From positions 4,154,001-4,218,000 of the forward strand of contig NC_016472.1 of NCBI RefSeq assembly GCF_000226095.1: 64,000 nt of DNA, given 5' to 3'. Of the stretch, positions 23,788 through 34,000 are shown piece by piece (the stretch's first letter is position 1; the number at the start of each line of letters is the position of its first letter). Origin of the DNA: Thermothelomyces thermophilus ATCC 42464 (taxonomy: Eukaryota; Ascomycota; Sordariomycetes; Sordariales; Chaetomiaceae). The position numbers and the translations under genes were made by a program. The notes beneath the pieces were generated by a model, which was given only the letters and a program-made list of their open reading frames with translations, was not told where the DNA came from and ran no database searches.

Positions 23788-25002
23788 TGGTTGCCGGGCC
23801 GACCCGTCCTGCTTCCTGCCCCTATGTCGGTCCCGTAAGCGGGTCCCGTGCCTTCCTTCCTTTGTCGCTATGACAATGTAACCCGCGTGTATAATGGCGT
23901 GTTGAGCGTAAATAGGTAGCTGTTCGAGTTCGGATGAAAGCTAAGCTCCTTCCCTTTGTTATTAGAATAACGTGACCTGTGTATATAGTAGTAAGTTACG
24001 TGTATAATAAGCAATTTGCCTAGGTTATATATACTCCCCTGCTACCTTCCTCCTAATGCTTATAAATATCCCCTCCTCTTCCCTCTTACTCCTGATTCTT
24101 TCTCCTATAACTAACTCTCCTCTTTTTTCATACCCTTTAACTGCCCTTGCCTCTTATAACTATACTCGTTACCTATATCCCTATTGTGCTTTTAAAGTTT
24201 TTTTTAATTAGCATCTGTCTAGTATATTAATAGCTATTAATTTACTTAATGGTAATAATAGTAGTCGCTACCTTAGTAGTAATAAGAATAAGGAGTATTA
24301 TATAAGTTTTCCCTACCTATATTAATTTTTAGCTATTATATATATATATAGGGTATAGATTAACTCCTTATTTTATAGTATAAGAATGCTAATCTCTCCT
24401 TTAATAGGTATACTATTAAGGGTAACTCCTTTAATAAGGAGTTTAAACTATAGCCTAAGAAGTAATAATATTATCTATTATATATTAACCAACTTTTTAA
24501 AGGTAATAAGGTCAAGTATATCTAAGGTTAGGGTACTTCTTATATAATATATTATAAGAGCTATAGGAGCTACGTTTAGGATCTATAGCTCTAAGCTAAT
24601 AACCCCTACCTATATATAGATATCAAGAAAATTATAGGTTATTATAATGCTAATACTACCCTTACCTTTCCTACCTACTATAAGACTATTAACTAGGGTG
24701 CCTATTATATTATTTTAATACCTAAGTTCTCTATACTAATATATTCGTTCTTTATACTCTTTAAGGCCGCCTAGTCTAACTACTTACCTAGATAGGCTAC
24801 CTTTGCCCCTACCTAGGCTATAAGTTCTTGTCATTCTAGTAATAACTTTACTCTAGTCACTACTACTACTACCCCTAATACCCCTACCTACTATAGTAAT
24901 ATTATCTAGCCTGCTACTAGCCCTAACCCTACCTTACAAGCTACTAAGCAGCTTATACGCTATACCATAGTATAGAACAATAGTATACTATACCAGATAT
25001 AA

Positions 25003-25275
25003 TATATAAATAAGAATATATCGACTTTAGTCAATACCAATGCTGCCCTTGTCGTCTACATCCTAGGTACCCTATTACCTGCCTCCTACGCCTACTCGAG
25101 CGCCTCTATACGCCCCGTACTCGTGCTAATCGACTTTGGCCATTCCCGCGCCTACTGCTCTTCCTCGCCTATCGATCACGCGGCACGCCCGGTCCGTAAC
25201 TATAACGACCCTACCCTTGCTACCGTAACTATTATTTTAAAGGGGGAGGATAAGGAGGAGGAGGTTATGGAGTAA
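25003..25275 (+). pseudogene. Plus-strand reading-frame remnant antisense to the gypsy element
   Basis: An open frame of 90 codons ends with an acidic tail (LKGEDKEEEVME-stop). It contains a GC-rich, protein-like stretch (VLVLIDFGHSRAYCSSS). The same frame extends upstream through stops that could be CAG/CAA codons changed by RIP (24973, 25000), with further coding-like sequence at least to about 24830. No family is recognised. It lies in the 1.7 kb between the chromodomain and the 3' LTR, where a compact gypsy element would have little, and runs opposite to pol. It could be an extra antisense ORF of the element, a captured host fragment or chance. Confidence 0.4.
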
Positions 25276-25519
25276 GCGTATTATGTGCTACTTAATATGT
25301 TTATTTTTGTTTTTATAATTAGACTATCTCTATAGGCACGTCTATAATACGGTCGTAACGCGTCTATGACGCGACCGCGACACGCCTGCCGTTTGTTTGC
25401 CTTAGGTTTGCCTACCTACGTGAAAAATTTATATCATTTGCTTTTATACTCTCCCCTACCTCCTATTTATAACTAGTCTATTATAGTAATATATGTCTCC
25501 TTACTTCCGTTTAAACGTA

Positions 25520-25690
25520 TTAAGCACCTTAGTATTTTCTAGATTTTCTAATAGTTCTTAAATTAGGGTTATCCCTTTTATTTTACTAGTATATCGTATT
25601 GATTTCCTCTTCCCCTTATATTCCTAGCTATAAGGATCGCTTCTACTTTGTATTCCTCTTATAGTAGTTCTTCCTAGGAAAGTTCTAATA
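25520..25690 (-). pseudogene. Chromodomain at the C-terminus of gypsy pol
   Basis: The minus-strand translation gives EEYKVEAILIARNIRGRG, then NQYDILVK-stop-KG-stop. The stops fall exactly where the conserved tryptophan and tyrosine of the chromodomain motif LVKWKGY are expected. TGG-to-TAG changes of this kind are typical of RIP. Known: chromodomains on integrases of this clade direct insertion to heterochromatin. Confidence 0.85.
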
Positions 25691-27119
25691 CTAGGTTTGG
25701 TTAGAAATCTAATATATATTACGAAGGTAGTAGGTTAGACGTAGTATACTTGACAAGGTTAATATAGAAGGTAGGGTAGAGGCTATAGGGAATATTTAGA
25801 GTCACTATTAGTAGCATTAGTACCGTAATTACTTTATACTTAGTATTAACCTAATTAAGTTTATAGCTAGGGTGGTTAGTCTTAATATTATATAAGGATA
25901 GCTATACTTTATCCCCTACCTTAAACCTCTTAGCTAGGTATCGAGAGCGATTAGCGTTTTCTTACTAATACTACTATATATATACGATAGTAGCCTAGGT
26001 CTATTCCATATTTTCTCTTAGGTAATATAAGAAATTAGTAGCTCTTTCTTATAAGGTCGAGGTAGGAGCGTCTAATAGGTCGGTAAACTATATCGGGCTT
26101 ATATTATAACTATAAAGAAGGTAGTTTATACTTATCCTAATTACTATTAAGTTATAGTTATTAATTACAAGCTAATATATAGGTAGATATTTAGGCTAGT
26201 TATACTAGGCAAAGGAAACTATAGTCTATAAGATAGTTTATACCTTCTAATTTATATATTCTATACCTCTATTTATCCATGGATAATAGGCTATTAATAG
26301 TAGTTACTTAATTCTAATAGTTTTATAGAAAGTAGTCTAAAACTAGCTAAGCTAGTCCGAACTACGATTAGTGATAATTTGTATTAGAAATCCGTAAAAC
26401 CGCTACTATACGTCCTAGAACTAGAGCGCGTATACCTCGGCTCCTATTAAGGACATAGCTTCGAGCTAGATATACTTTGATAGCCGGTTGGTAATCACTA
26501 TAAGGTACCAGGGTGAATTCTCGTCTTATATAGGGAGATTAACTATAAAATTGATAGAAATCTATTTCTAGAAGCGGTTAGCAATAGGTAGGGGCTAGAG
26601 GAGTCCTTATCGTAGTTAATGTAAAACCTTGGCCCTTCGATATATATAATAGTTCCTTATAAACCTCTTTACGTCTAGGGATATAAAATTCTAATAGTAG
26701 TCCTATTAAAGCATTTTAAATAGTCTATTCCTCCTTAGGTAACCTAATATAAGGGAGTTATAGATATATTAAAGGATAGTGGTAGTAAGTAGTTCCTATA
26801 TAGGGAGCTAAAGTCTACCTTAGAACTAGAGAGTACCTTATATATTAAGGGAGCAGTCTATAATCTAGGTCTATATTACATTTACTTTCTTCGGAAATTT
26901 TCGGGCGCTATCCTATATAGCCTAGAGTTAGTATATATAATATTTATCCTTAATAACTCCCTTATCCTATAAGGCTACTAGTCATTTGTCTGTAAAAATG
27001 GTGCTCCCCTTCGGGAGATAGGGTACTTTAGATAACGTCAAGGAATCTATTATATCTATCTAGATAGTAGGGAGAAGTTATACTATACGCTATACGTCTT
27101 TAGGAAAGTCTTGTTCGTG

Positions 27120-27266
27120 ACGGGACAAGGCGTTAGAGTAGGACGCTTACAACTTAGGTTAGTAATAGAGCTTAAAGTTAAAGAGGGAGAGTATCTCGGC
27201 CTATCGAGCTTGCTATTTACTAATTAAACGAGGCTAGGAAAAGTATTCAAGGTTTTTATAGTCGGT
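27120..27266 (-). pseudogene. RNase H domain of gypsy pol
   Basis: The minus-strand translation reads ILTDYKNLEYFS, then QAR-stop-AEILSLFNFKLYY and NALSRHE. These correspond to the family motifs TDHKNLEYF, RQARWAEILS and DALSRR. Stops replace tryptophans. Confidence 0.85.
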
Positions 27267-27889
27267 TAAGATCTAAAAGGGAGCTATAATACTATAAAGT
27301 TTAGCTAACTAGGCCTTTAGGTACGAGATAATCGTAAGTAACTCCTTATTATAGATTATATAGTTCCGTTTAGCTAGGGTTGATTTTATAGAGTAGTAGG
27401 CTATAGGGTATAGGACCTTGTCTTCTCCTTACTAGGATAAGCACCTTCCTAGCACTATCCTAGAGTAATCTGCCTTAAGTACCGTCTCCTGTTTAGGGTC
27501 CTATTATATAAGGATAGGTTCTAATATAAAGGCCGTCTTAAGGGCGTCAAAGGCCTTCTATTCCTTAGTCCCCTACTAGAATAGGGTATTCTTATAGGTT
27601 AACTACGTCAAGGGTTCTGTTAGCCTAGAAAAGTTAGAGATAAAGTCTTAGTAGAAATTGGCAAACCCTAGGAAGCTTCGTACTCCCTAAACCTTCCGTA
27701 GTACCTCTTACTCGCGGATAGCGGCTAGCTTTTCAAGGTCTAGACAGACCTAGGCCCTTACCTCTATAATATAGCTAAGGTACTTAACTTCTTTTATAGC
27801 AAATATATACTTTTTAAAGTCTAATACAAGTCTTACTTTTTATAACCTTTAGAGTATATCTTTTACTTACCTTATATAATCTTTCCTAC

Positions 27890-28315
27890 TACCTAAAATA
27901 TAAACTAAGATATTATTAAGGTATACTATTACGAAGTCTCTAAGCATTAAGCCAAGAGTGTTATTAATATATCATTAGAAGGTTATAAGTATACCTATAA
28001 GTCTAAAGGAATAGATAAGCCACTTAAAGAGGCCAAACTAGGTCTAGAATACTATTAAATATTTATAGCCCTCCGCGATCTAGATACGGTAGAAGGCCGC
28101 CTAGATATCTAACTTTGTAAACCACTTAGCTCTAGCTAGGGAGTAAAGTGTTTCCTTAATAAGTAGGAAGGGGTATCGATCTTGCTTTATGATCTTATTT
28201 AGCGCTCGATAGTCGATATAGAACCTCTAACCTCTATCTGCTTTCTTTACTAAGAGGATAGGGGCAGTAGCCGAAGAGGAGCTAGCTTAGATCTATCCCT
28301 TATCTAGCAAGTTAA
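27890..28315 (-). pseudogene. Reverse transcriptase core of gypsy pol
   Basis: Motifs visible on the minus strand are LLDKG (28312-28295), [24 protein letters not shown] (about 28225-28190) and FVIVYLNNILVY near 27903-27938. The catalytic YLDD box reads YLNN through G-to-A change, so the active site itself is lost. Confidence 0.88.
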
Positions 28316-30343
28316 CGACTTACTTTCGGACTTCTAATAAATGATCCTATAGTATATTATAGAGAGGCCCTTAAGAGAGTTTAAGAATCTTTCTATCTAG
28401 GCCTTCCTTTAATTTAATGTAATAATCGGCCGTACTACAATATAGAGGAAGTCTATTAGCTTTCTCCTTATTAAAGAGGTCGGCAAAGTCGCGAAGTTCG
28501 TCTGGTAAGGTAACCTTTAACTCCATATTAGGCCTTAGTTAGGTGCCCCTATTCCCTATACCTTCTCTATCAAATTAGTATCTTAATTCTAGGATAGTTA
28601 TTATTTCCCAGATACTAGTAACTAGGAAGGTATTAGAAGTCTTCTTCTTCTATACCCTCCGAACTATACTTATAAAGACTATACCCATAATTTAGGAGAT
28701 TTCTATCTATCTTGACTATAAAGAGATCTTACAGACAAGTAATCCTAGTTATATCCTAATTTTAAGAATGCCTATATATATATCTAATTTAACCTCCTAG
28801 TATTCCATCTATAGAGGACCTAGTATAATATTATATATAAGTCCTAGGACTACGTAAAATGCGGCCTAACTCTCCTAGCTATTGATATCTATTATAACGC
28901 AGGCCATCCGAGTGATCTTCCGGTCCCGTTATAACCTAGTTATAATCCTAAGGGTATATATAGTAGGCAAACTAATCTACTCGATTCTAAGCTTCTAATA
29001 CATTCTCTTACTAATAATACTATAGCTAGAATATTTACTATCTACTTAGGCATTTATAAAGCTAGTAGAGTTAAGGAAGATTAGAATAAGAAAAGGAGGT
29101 CTATCTATTCTTTTGCTAATCTCTATAAACTCGTCTTCTAGGTAGTCGTAGTCTTCTAGCCCCCTTACGAGACTTTGCTTAGGGGCTACTCTTTTCTCTA
29201 CTTATTATCTTCTTCGTTAGATAGGTTATTATCTTCCTTCTAATCCTTAGCCTCTAAGACATTAATATTAATTCTTAGCTAATTTTACTATACTAGCCTT
29301 AAAGTAAGGGTAAAGTAATGCTTAATAATAAAGTAACCCTTTTACCTATACTAGCTATATACTCTAGCTACTTATTAGGCTATATATACTTCTAGACTAA
29401 CCTATTTTACCTATAGGGCATTACCCCTATATTTTCCTACCCTATCCTTGTTAGGTCCTTTCCTCTATAGGTTAATACGTAATAAGTTAATTCCGGTCAT
29501 TAGTATATCTTCTTTTATATCTTTCTCTTTCTATAGTTTAGGTACTATTTGCTACCCCTATATCTACTAATACTTGTCACTAAGCTAAAGAGCCTCGAGA
29601 TCTATAGCAATCTTATAGTATTTCTCGACCGCCATTATATAATTATCCTAGGGAATTCCTCGTCTGACTGCCGTATATTTAAGTTTTAAAGAGAGGCATT
29701 GTTATAATTTGATTAGGTATAGCTCGTCGCTCTAAAGGAGACCGCCTGCCTTCGATAGCTTGGCTTTAAACCAAACAATAAAGGTAGCAAACGGTTTGTC
29801 GTCTCTCTATCGAAGGAATTCTAGTTCCGATAGGGCCACCGTCTTCTTATAAGGGTTAGAGAAGATACTCTCGAGGTATTAGAGGAACTCGGTCAGGTTA
29901 TACCTAACTTTTAGGCCTATAGATTTATAGTAGGCCGTAACCTAAGTCTATACCTAGCACGTAAGGTTTCCCTAGATAAAGACCTATTAGTTATAATTAG
30001 AGCCGATAAAATCTCTATTAGCTATAAGGACATATTCTATCGTACTCTTCTATACTATAAAGAGTTCCTTTTTACCGTCAAAAGGTTATCTTATTAGGAG
30101 ACGCTTCTACTACGGCCGCTAAACTTCAAGGGGTACCCTAGCCGACTTAAGGGTTAGGATAGGTTAGGTTTAGAATGCTTAGAGAGTATTAATCGTCACA
30201 TTTTACTATTCTACTACTACTTAAAGGGAGCAGATAAGCTCCTATAATTCTACTAAGCCTAAGGGCCTATATACTATTAAATCTATTATAACTATATTAT
30301 CGATAACTCCCTTAGGGAGTTACTACTAGTATAAAGGTAGTTA

Positions 30344-30674
30344 AAATATAATATATTAGCCTTATAATATTTATAGATAAGTATATAATATTTTATTTAA
30401 CTACCTTAGGGAGGAAAAGAGGAAAAATATAAAAGTTATATAGAGGAGTACCTTTTAACCAATATATATATATATAGCCTAGGTAGGGCCCGGTTAGGCT
30501 CCGGGTCGGGCGCTAACCGGGCCCTGGCCGCGTGTCTACCAGACGAGTTACGAACGAGTAACAAACGCTCTACGGACCTATGGGGCGTACGGGAGTAGGG
30601 CAGGGTAGGTCCATTCCAGTGCCCAGGTAAAGCCTGGGCATTGTCTAGCCCGGATGTAGCCCGGGCCTATAACA
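30344..30674 (-). repeat. 5' LTR of the gypsy element
   Basis: This is the partner of 23434-23765. On the minus strand it starts TGTTATAGGCCCGGGCTACA. It is slightly less RIP-mutated in its GC core than its AT end. Adjacent primer-binding sequence could not be assigned because of mutation. Confidence 0.88.
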
Positions 30675-30990
30675 GCTAGGTACTAAAGAAACTCCGAGGG
30701 GACTGCCTCCCACGCCTCTAGAACAGCTAGTCGAAGCCCTGTAAGGCTTAGCAATTAAACATCGTAGCGATGTTTAAGCTAATCCTTTATCTAGTGCTAT
30801 ACATTCTTAATAGGGTTTAAATCTGGGCTTCGAGCCGGCCACTATAGAACCTGGATTCCTATACTCGAAAGGATATCCCTTGTTAACTTAGCTGTCAACC
30901 TAGGGATTTTATCTGTAAGTACCTTTATATAGAAAATTATTAGGAGAGTGACATGGTATGATAATTGTGTAAGTGGCTTGCAAAAGAACT
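30675..30990 (-). pseudogene. Internal part of copy B transposase
   Basis: The minus-strand translation contains WPARSPDLNPIKNV-stop followed by LEAWEAVPSEFL, the Tc1-family block that follows the second catalytic aspartate. It stops at the gypsy LTR and resumes at 23433. The N-terminal DNA-binding half is absent. Confidence 0.75.
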
Positions 30991-31000
30991 GAAAAAAGTG

Positions 31001-31041
31001 GGGCATGTATCGCACTAGGATTAATAATGCTGGAAGAGGTG
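31001..31041 (-). repeat. Right terminal inverted repeat of copy B
   Basis: Its reverse complement begins CACCTCTTCCAGCATTATTA and matches 23257-23297. It is less mutated than the left copy. TA follows at 31042-31043 and marks the end of the island; downstream DNA has normal composition. Confidence 0.8.
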
Positions 31042-31043
31042 TA

Positions 31044-34000
31044 AGTCTTGCTCAGCCTAGAGCGAACCTCCTGGACAAAGATCTGTGCGGATCCGCTGCA
31101 GGGATGTTGGCACTCGGGAGAGGAATTGGACCCGTTTACACTAATCCGTACACTAGGAAAGTACTATGTAGTTACCCCCAGAGGTACCTCCCAGAGCTGC
31201 ACTGTGGTGGACTGGGCCCACCAGGGCTCTAGCCCTACCGAGGTTGCAGCCACCCACATCTTCCTGCAGGTTGGCTCTGGACGCCTCCGTCCTTCTTCCT
31301 CCAGAACCATCGCCAACTACGTAGCAGAGATACGAAGATCGTCAGTTCTATCCGCGCATCCACCTGCAAGATGCACCCAAGCTGCCGCTACTTTGTCCGC
31401 AGCAGACGGCACACGGCGCTGCAAGTTGGCAATCAAGGGCCCGCTTGACAGGGGGAGCCACCCCTTAGGTGCCCGTCGGCCAACACGTGGCCGGCGGGAC
31501 CAGAACGGGGGACCGCAATCTCGTCCCCCTGTCCCATGAGGATGGGATGATTTGCCACAGAGTCTGGAGCGCGTCCCACCACACCAAGCTTGGTTGACGA
31601 TGGTTCGACAAGGTCCGGGATCGCAAGGAAACAATCAAGATCGCGGTTCCCCACGAGGTTGAACGGGCAGCAAGAGATCGGTGACCGTATGGAGTACACT
31701 AGTAGCACACACCCCGGAGGCTACAAACTACACTAGTGCAAGTGTATCGCCTCCGGTCGACCCCCCCGGGGGGCGGGACTTGACTTTGCTGTCGTGCACT
31801 CCGTACGCTCGTCAGCCCACGGCTCGCCGCCCACTGCGGCTAGGAGTCGGACCATGCTAAGACGAAGAACCACAGCTCAGAAAAGGGTTAACCGCTCGTG
31901 CGCCGGTCGGTGCGGGGTAAGGACTGTCCGCACTCGCCAAAAGGGTGCTGTTGGATGTTTCGATGTCGCAGACCCTGTCCCATTTCTCGAGACGCAAAAG
32001 ATGTCTGGCTGGTGAGTAACTCTCTGCGGTGTCTTGTCGTGCGGATGCACTGCCCATGTGAATGTAATCCGTACATATAATGCGCTTCTCTTGTCAGTGT
32101 CTAGTAGAACTTGGATAAAGTGCGTTGTAGGCAGGCGGGCATGATTCAGAGCTGAGCTGGCCGGCGCCGTCGTGTGCAGAGTACACCACGCCATCCAACG
32201 GGCGAGGCGCCTGACGCCACCAAGTGCGAGCGAAACCTCTCTTCTCAAGGCGGCTTTCAACCCTCGGATTCGAGACCTCTGGGGACTCGTTGACAGGTAC
32301 CGGCAATTCTCGTACCAGCTTCATCGCTCGCGGCGAAGCTACGGATTATAAACAATGCGGCTGGTGAAGAGAGCGTGGTATCCTTTTATTGTATGGTATT
32401 CGGGTTGCTGTTGCATTCAAAGTACACTAGATAAGCGTGAGACTTGAGGCCGAGAGAAGATCGCCTCGTGCGAGTGCAACTGAATAGTTTGCGTTCTGGC
32501 CTGTTGCAAGATCGGCCGGCGGCAATCATCCAGCACTGGCTATTAATAAAAGGCCCACTACGGAAGTAGTGTAATAGTACTTTGACAAGTAATCAGTTAA
32601 GGTTGGAGGATCGGCATGATCGACCGCTGTTGATGAGCGGCGTTGCGAAGATCCGCGGGCTGGATCTCGGCTGTTAGTGTCGTCTATGTATGTACACTAA
32701 AGGTTGGCCCACATGCCCGTCCTTCTCACATATCGACAAACTTATTCTTCTTTCTCCCGGGTCGAGTTCCGTCGTTGGCCGTTGTCGACTTCCTACGGAC
32801 GAAGGAAAACCCTGCTTGCAAGTTGTAACGCGGCGCAGGAGATGGCTTCGTCGATCGCCCTTTAGCGGTATCGGTCCGTGGCGACAGCAGGAGGGTGAGA
32901 GGGCGCTCTAGTTCAGAGCGGTTCACTATTCTCCAATCCCAAGAAAAGTTCCACACCTAACTTGACCAGCAAGGTGACAGAGACAGCCTCAATGTGCACA
33001 GTGAGCCAAGATCGCAGCCAGAGCTCTAGCCCCGGCATTGCAGGTTGTTGCGCCAAGCCGTTGCGTGTGGCCTGCGTGTGACAGCAGCAACTCCTTGCAG
33101 AACTTTTACCGGTATGTACTGTACACTCGTGTACAGTACACTCCTGGCACTTGGATGCTGGAAATTTTTGGCCACTCTTTCAGTCACGCCCACCTGTTGG
33201 GGGGGGGGGAACAACCCCTGTACGGAGTATGTTCTGTATGTACTGTATGTATGTAGATACATACATACATACATACATGCGTGTAAAGTACACCATGTAC
33301 GGAGTAGCAGGTCTGGGCACTCCATAAATAGCAACGCGGGACATGCGGGCGGGGGGTCACCTAGTCGCCGGTGTCTCGTGATCATTCTAATATGCCCCGA
33401 GTCCTGCCACATAACTCCGCAACAGAGACAACAGAGACAGCAGAAACAACAGAGGCAACAGAGACAGAATAAACTTTCACAACTGTCTCGCGCGCTGAGT
33501 GCTAGTGCCGTCGGCGAGGCCAGCGGGACCGAGTAATTTGATGCGTATGCCTGAACTCCGGATGTTTGCTTGCTTCTTCACAAGCTCAATGTAGCGAGGA
33601 AAAAAGAAAAAAAGAAAAGAAAAAGCGGTTTGATCCGCACGCAGTGCTCGCGGGAGGTATGATGTGTGCAGGTTCTGTTCGGTGCTGGGACGCCTCTCAC
33701 GATGAACGTAGACGGGCTGGGTTGCTGCTCGTGAGATCTGAACGCGAACTGCCAGAGCAGCGAATCCAGACCAAAGGGCGGTGCGAATCAGGTGTCCTGG
33801 TAAGCGAGAGTGGCCCACTGGGAGAACTGGGAGACCACCGCGTCTGCCAGTCGGGCGAGAGGCGACACGGGCCACAAGCAAAAAACATCCAGACTCGTCA
33901 GTCCGCTGGGGGAGACCCCACGATGTGTTTCGGCACCGGGAAGGAGGCTGGAAGAACCGCGAGTGAAATCGACAGGGGTTTTCTTCCACTGACTCGAGGC

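Larger units (their letters stand above)
23434..30674 (-). mobile_element. Ty3/gypsy chromovirus LTR retrotransposon, inactivated by RIP
   Basis: This is a 7.24-kb element in minus orientation. The LTRs (23434-23765 and 30344-30674) begin TGTTATAGGCCCGGG on the minus strand. A polypurine tract sits directly inside the 3' LTR. Reading 5'-3' on the minus strand I recognise the reverse transcriptase (28315-27890), RNase H (27266-27120) and a C-terminal chromodomain (25690-25520). All are riddled with TAG/TAA where Trp or Gln codons are expected, and CpA is almost absent, so no protein can be made. GC-rich patches survive in the LTRs and near 25060-25230. No target-site duplication is clear. Gag must lie between 30340 and about 28900, but I could not recognise it. 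Confidence 0.9.
23257..31041 (-). mobile_element. Second Tc1-like element (copy B), split by the gypsy insertion
   Basis: Inverted repeats at 23257-23297 and 31001-31041 (41 nt, differing by transitions) are each bordered by TA (23255-23256 and 31042-31043). Between them lie fragments of a Tc1-type transposase on both sides of the 7.24-kb LTR element. Without the insertion, copy B would be only about 545 bp, so it was already a deletion derivative holding just the C-terminal part of the transposase. Its ends (CACCTCTTCCAGC...) differ from those of copy A, so it is a separate family. The two elements are separated only by TA-CTAG-TA. Confidence 0.72.

Noticed and set aside
31195-31235. Imperfect inverted repeat around GTGGACTGGGCCCACCAG
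   Set aside because: It is short, imperfect and single-copy in the window, with no sign that it bounds an element.
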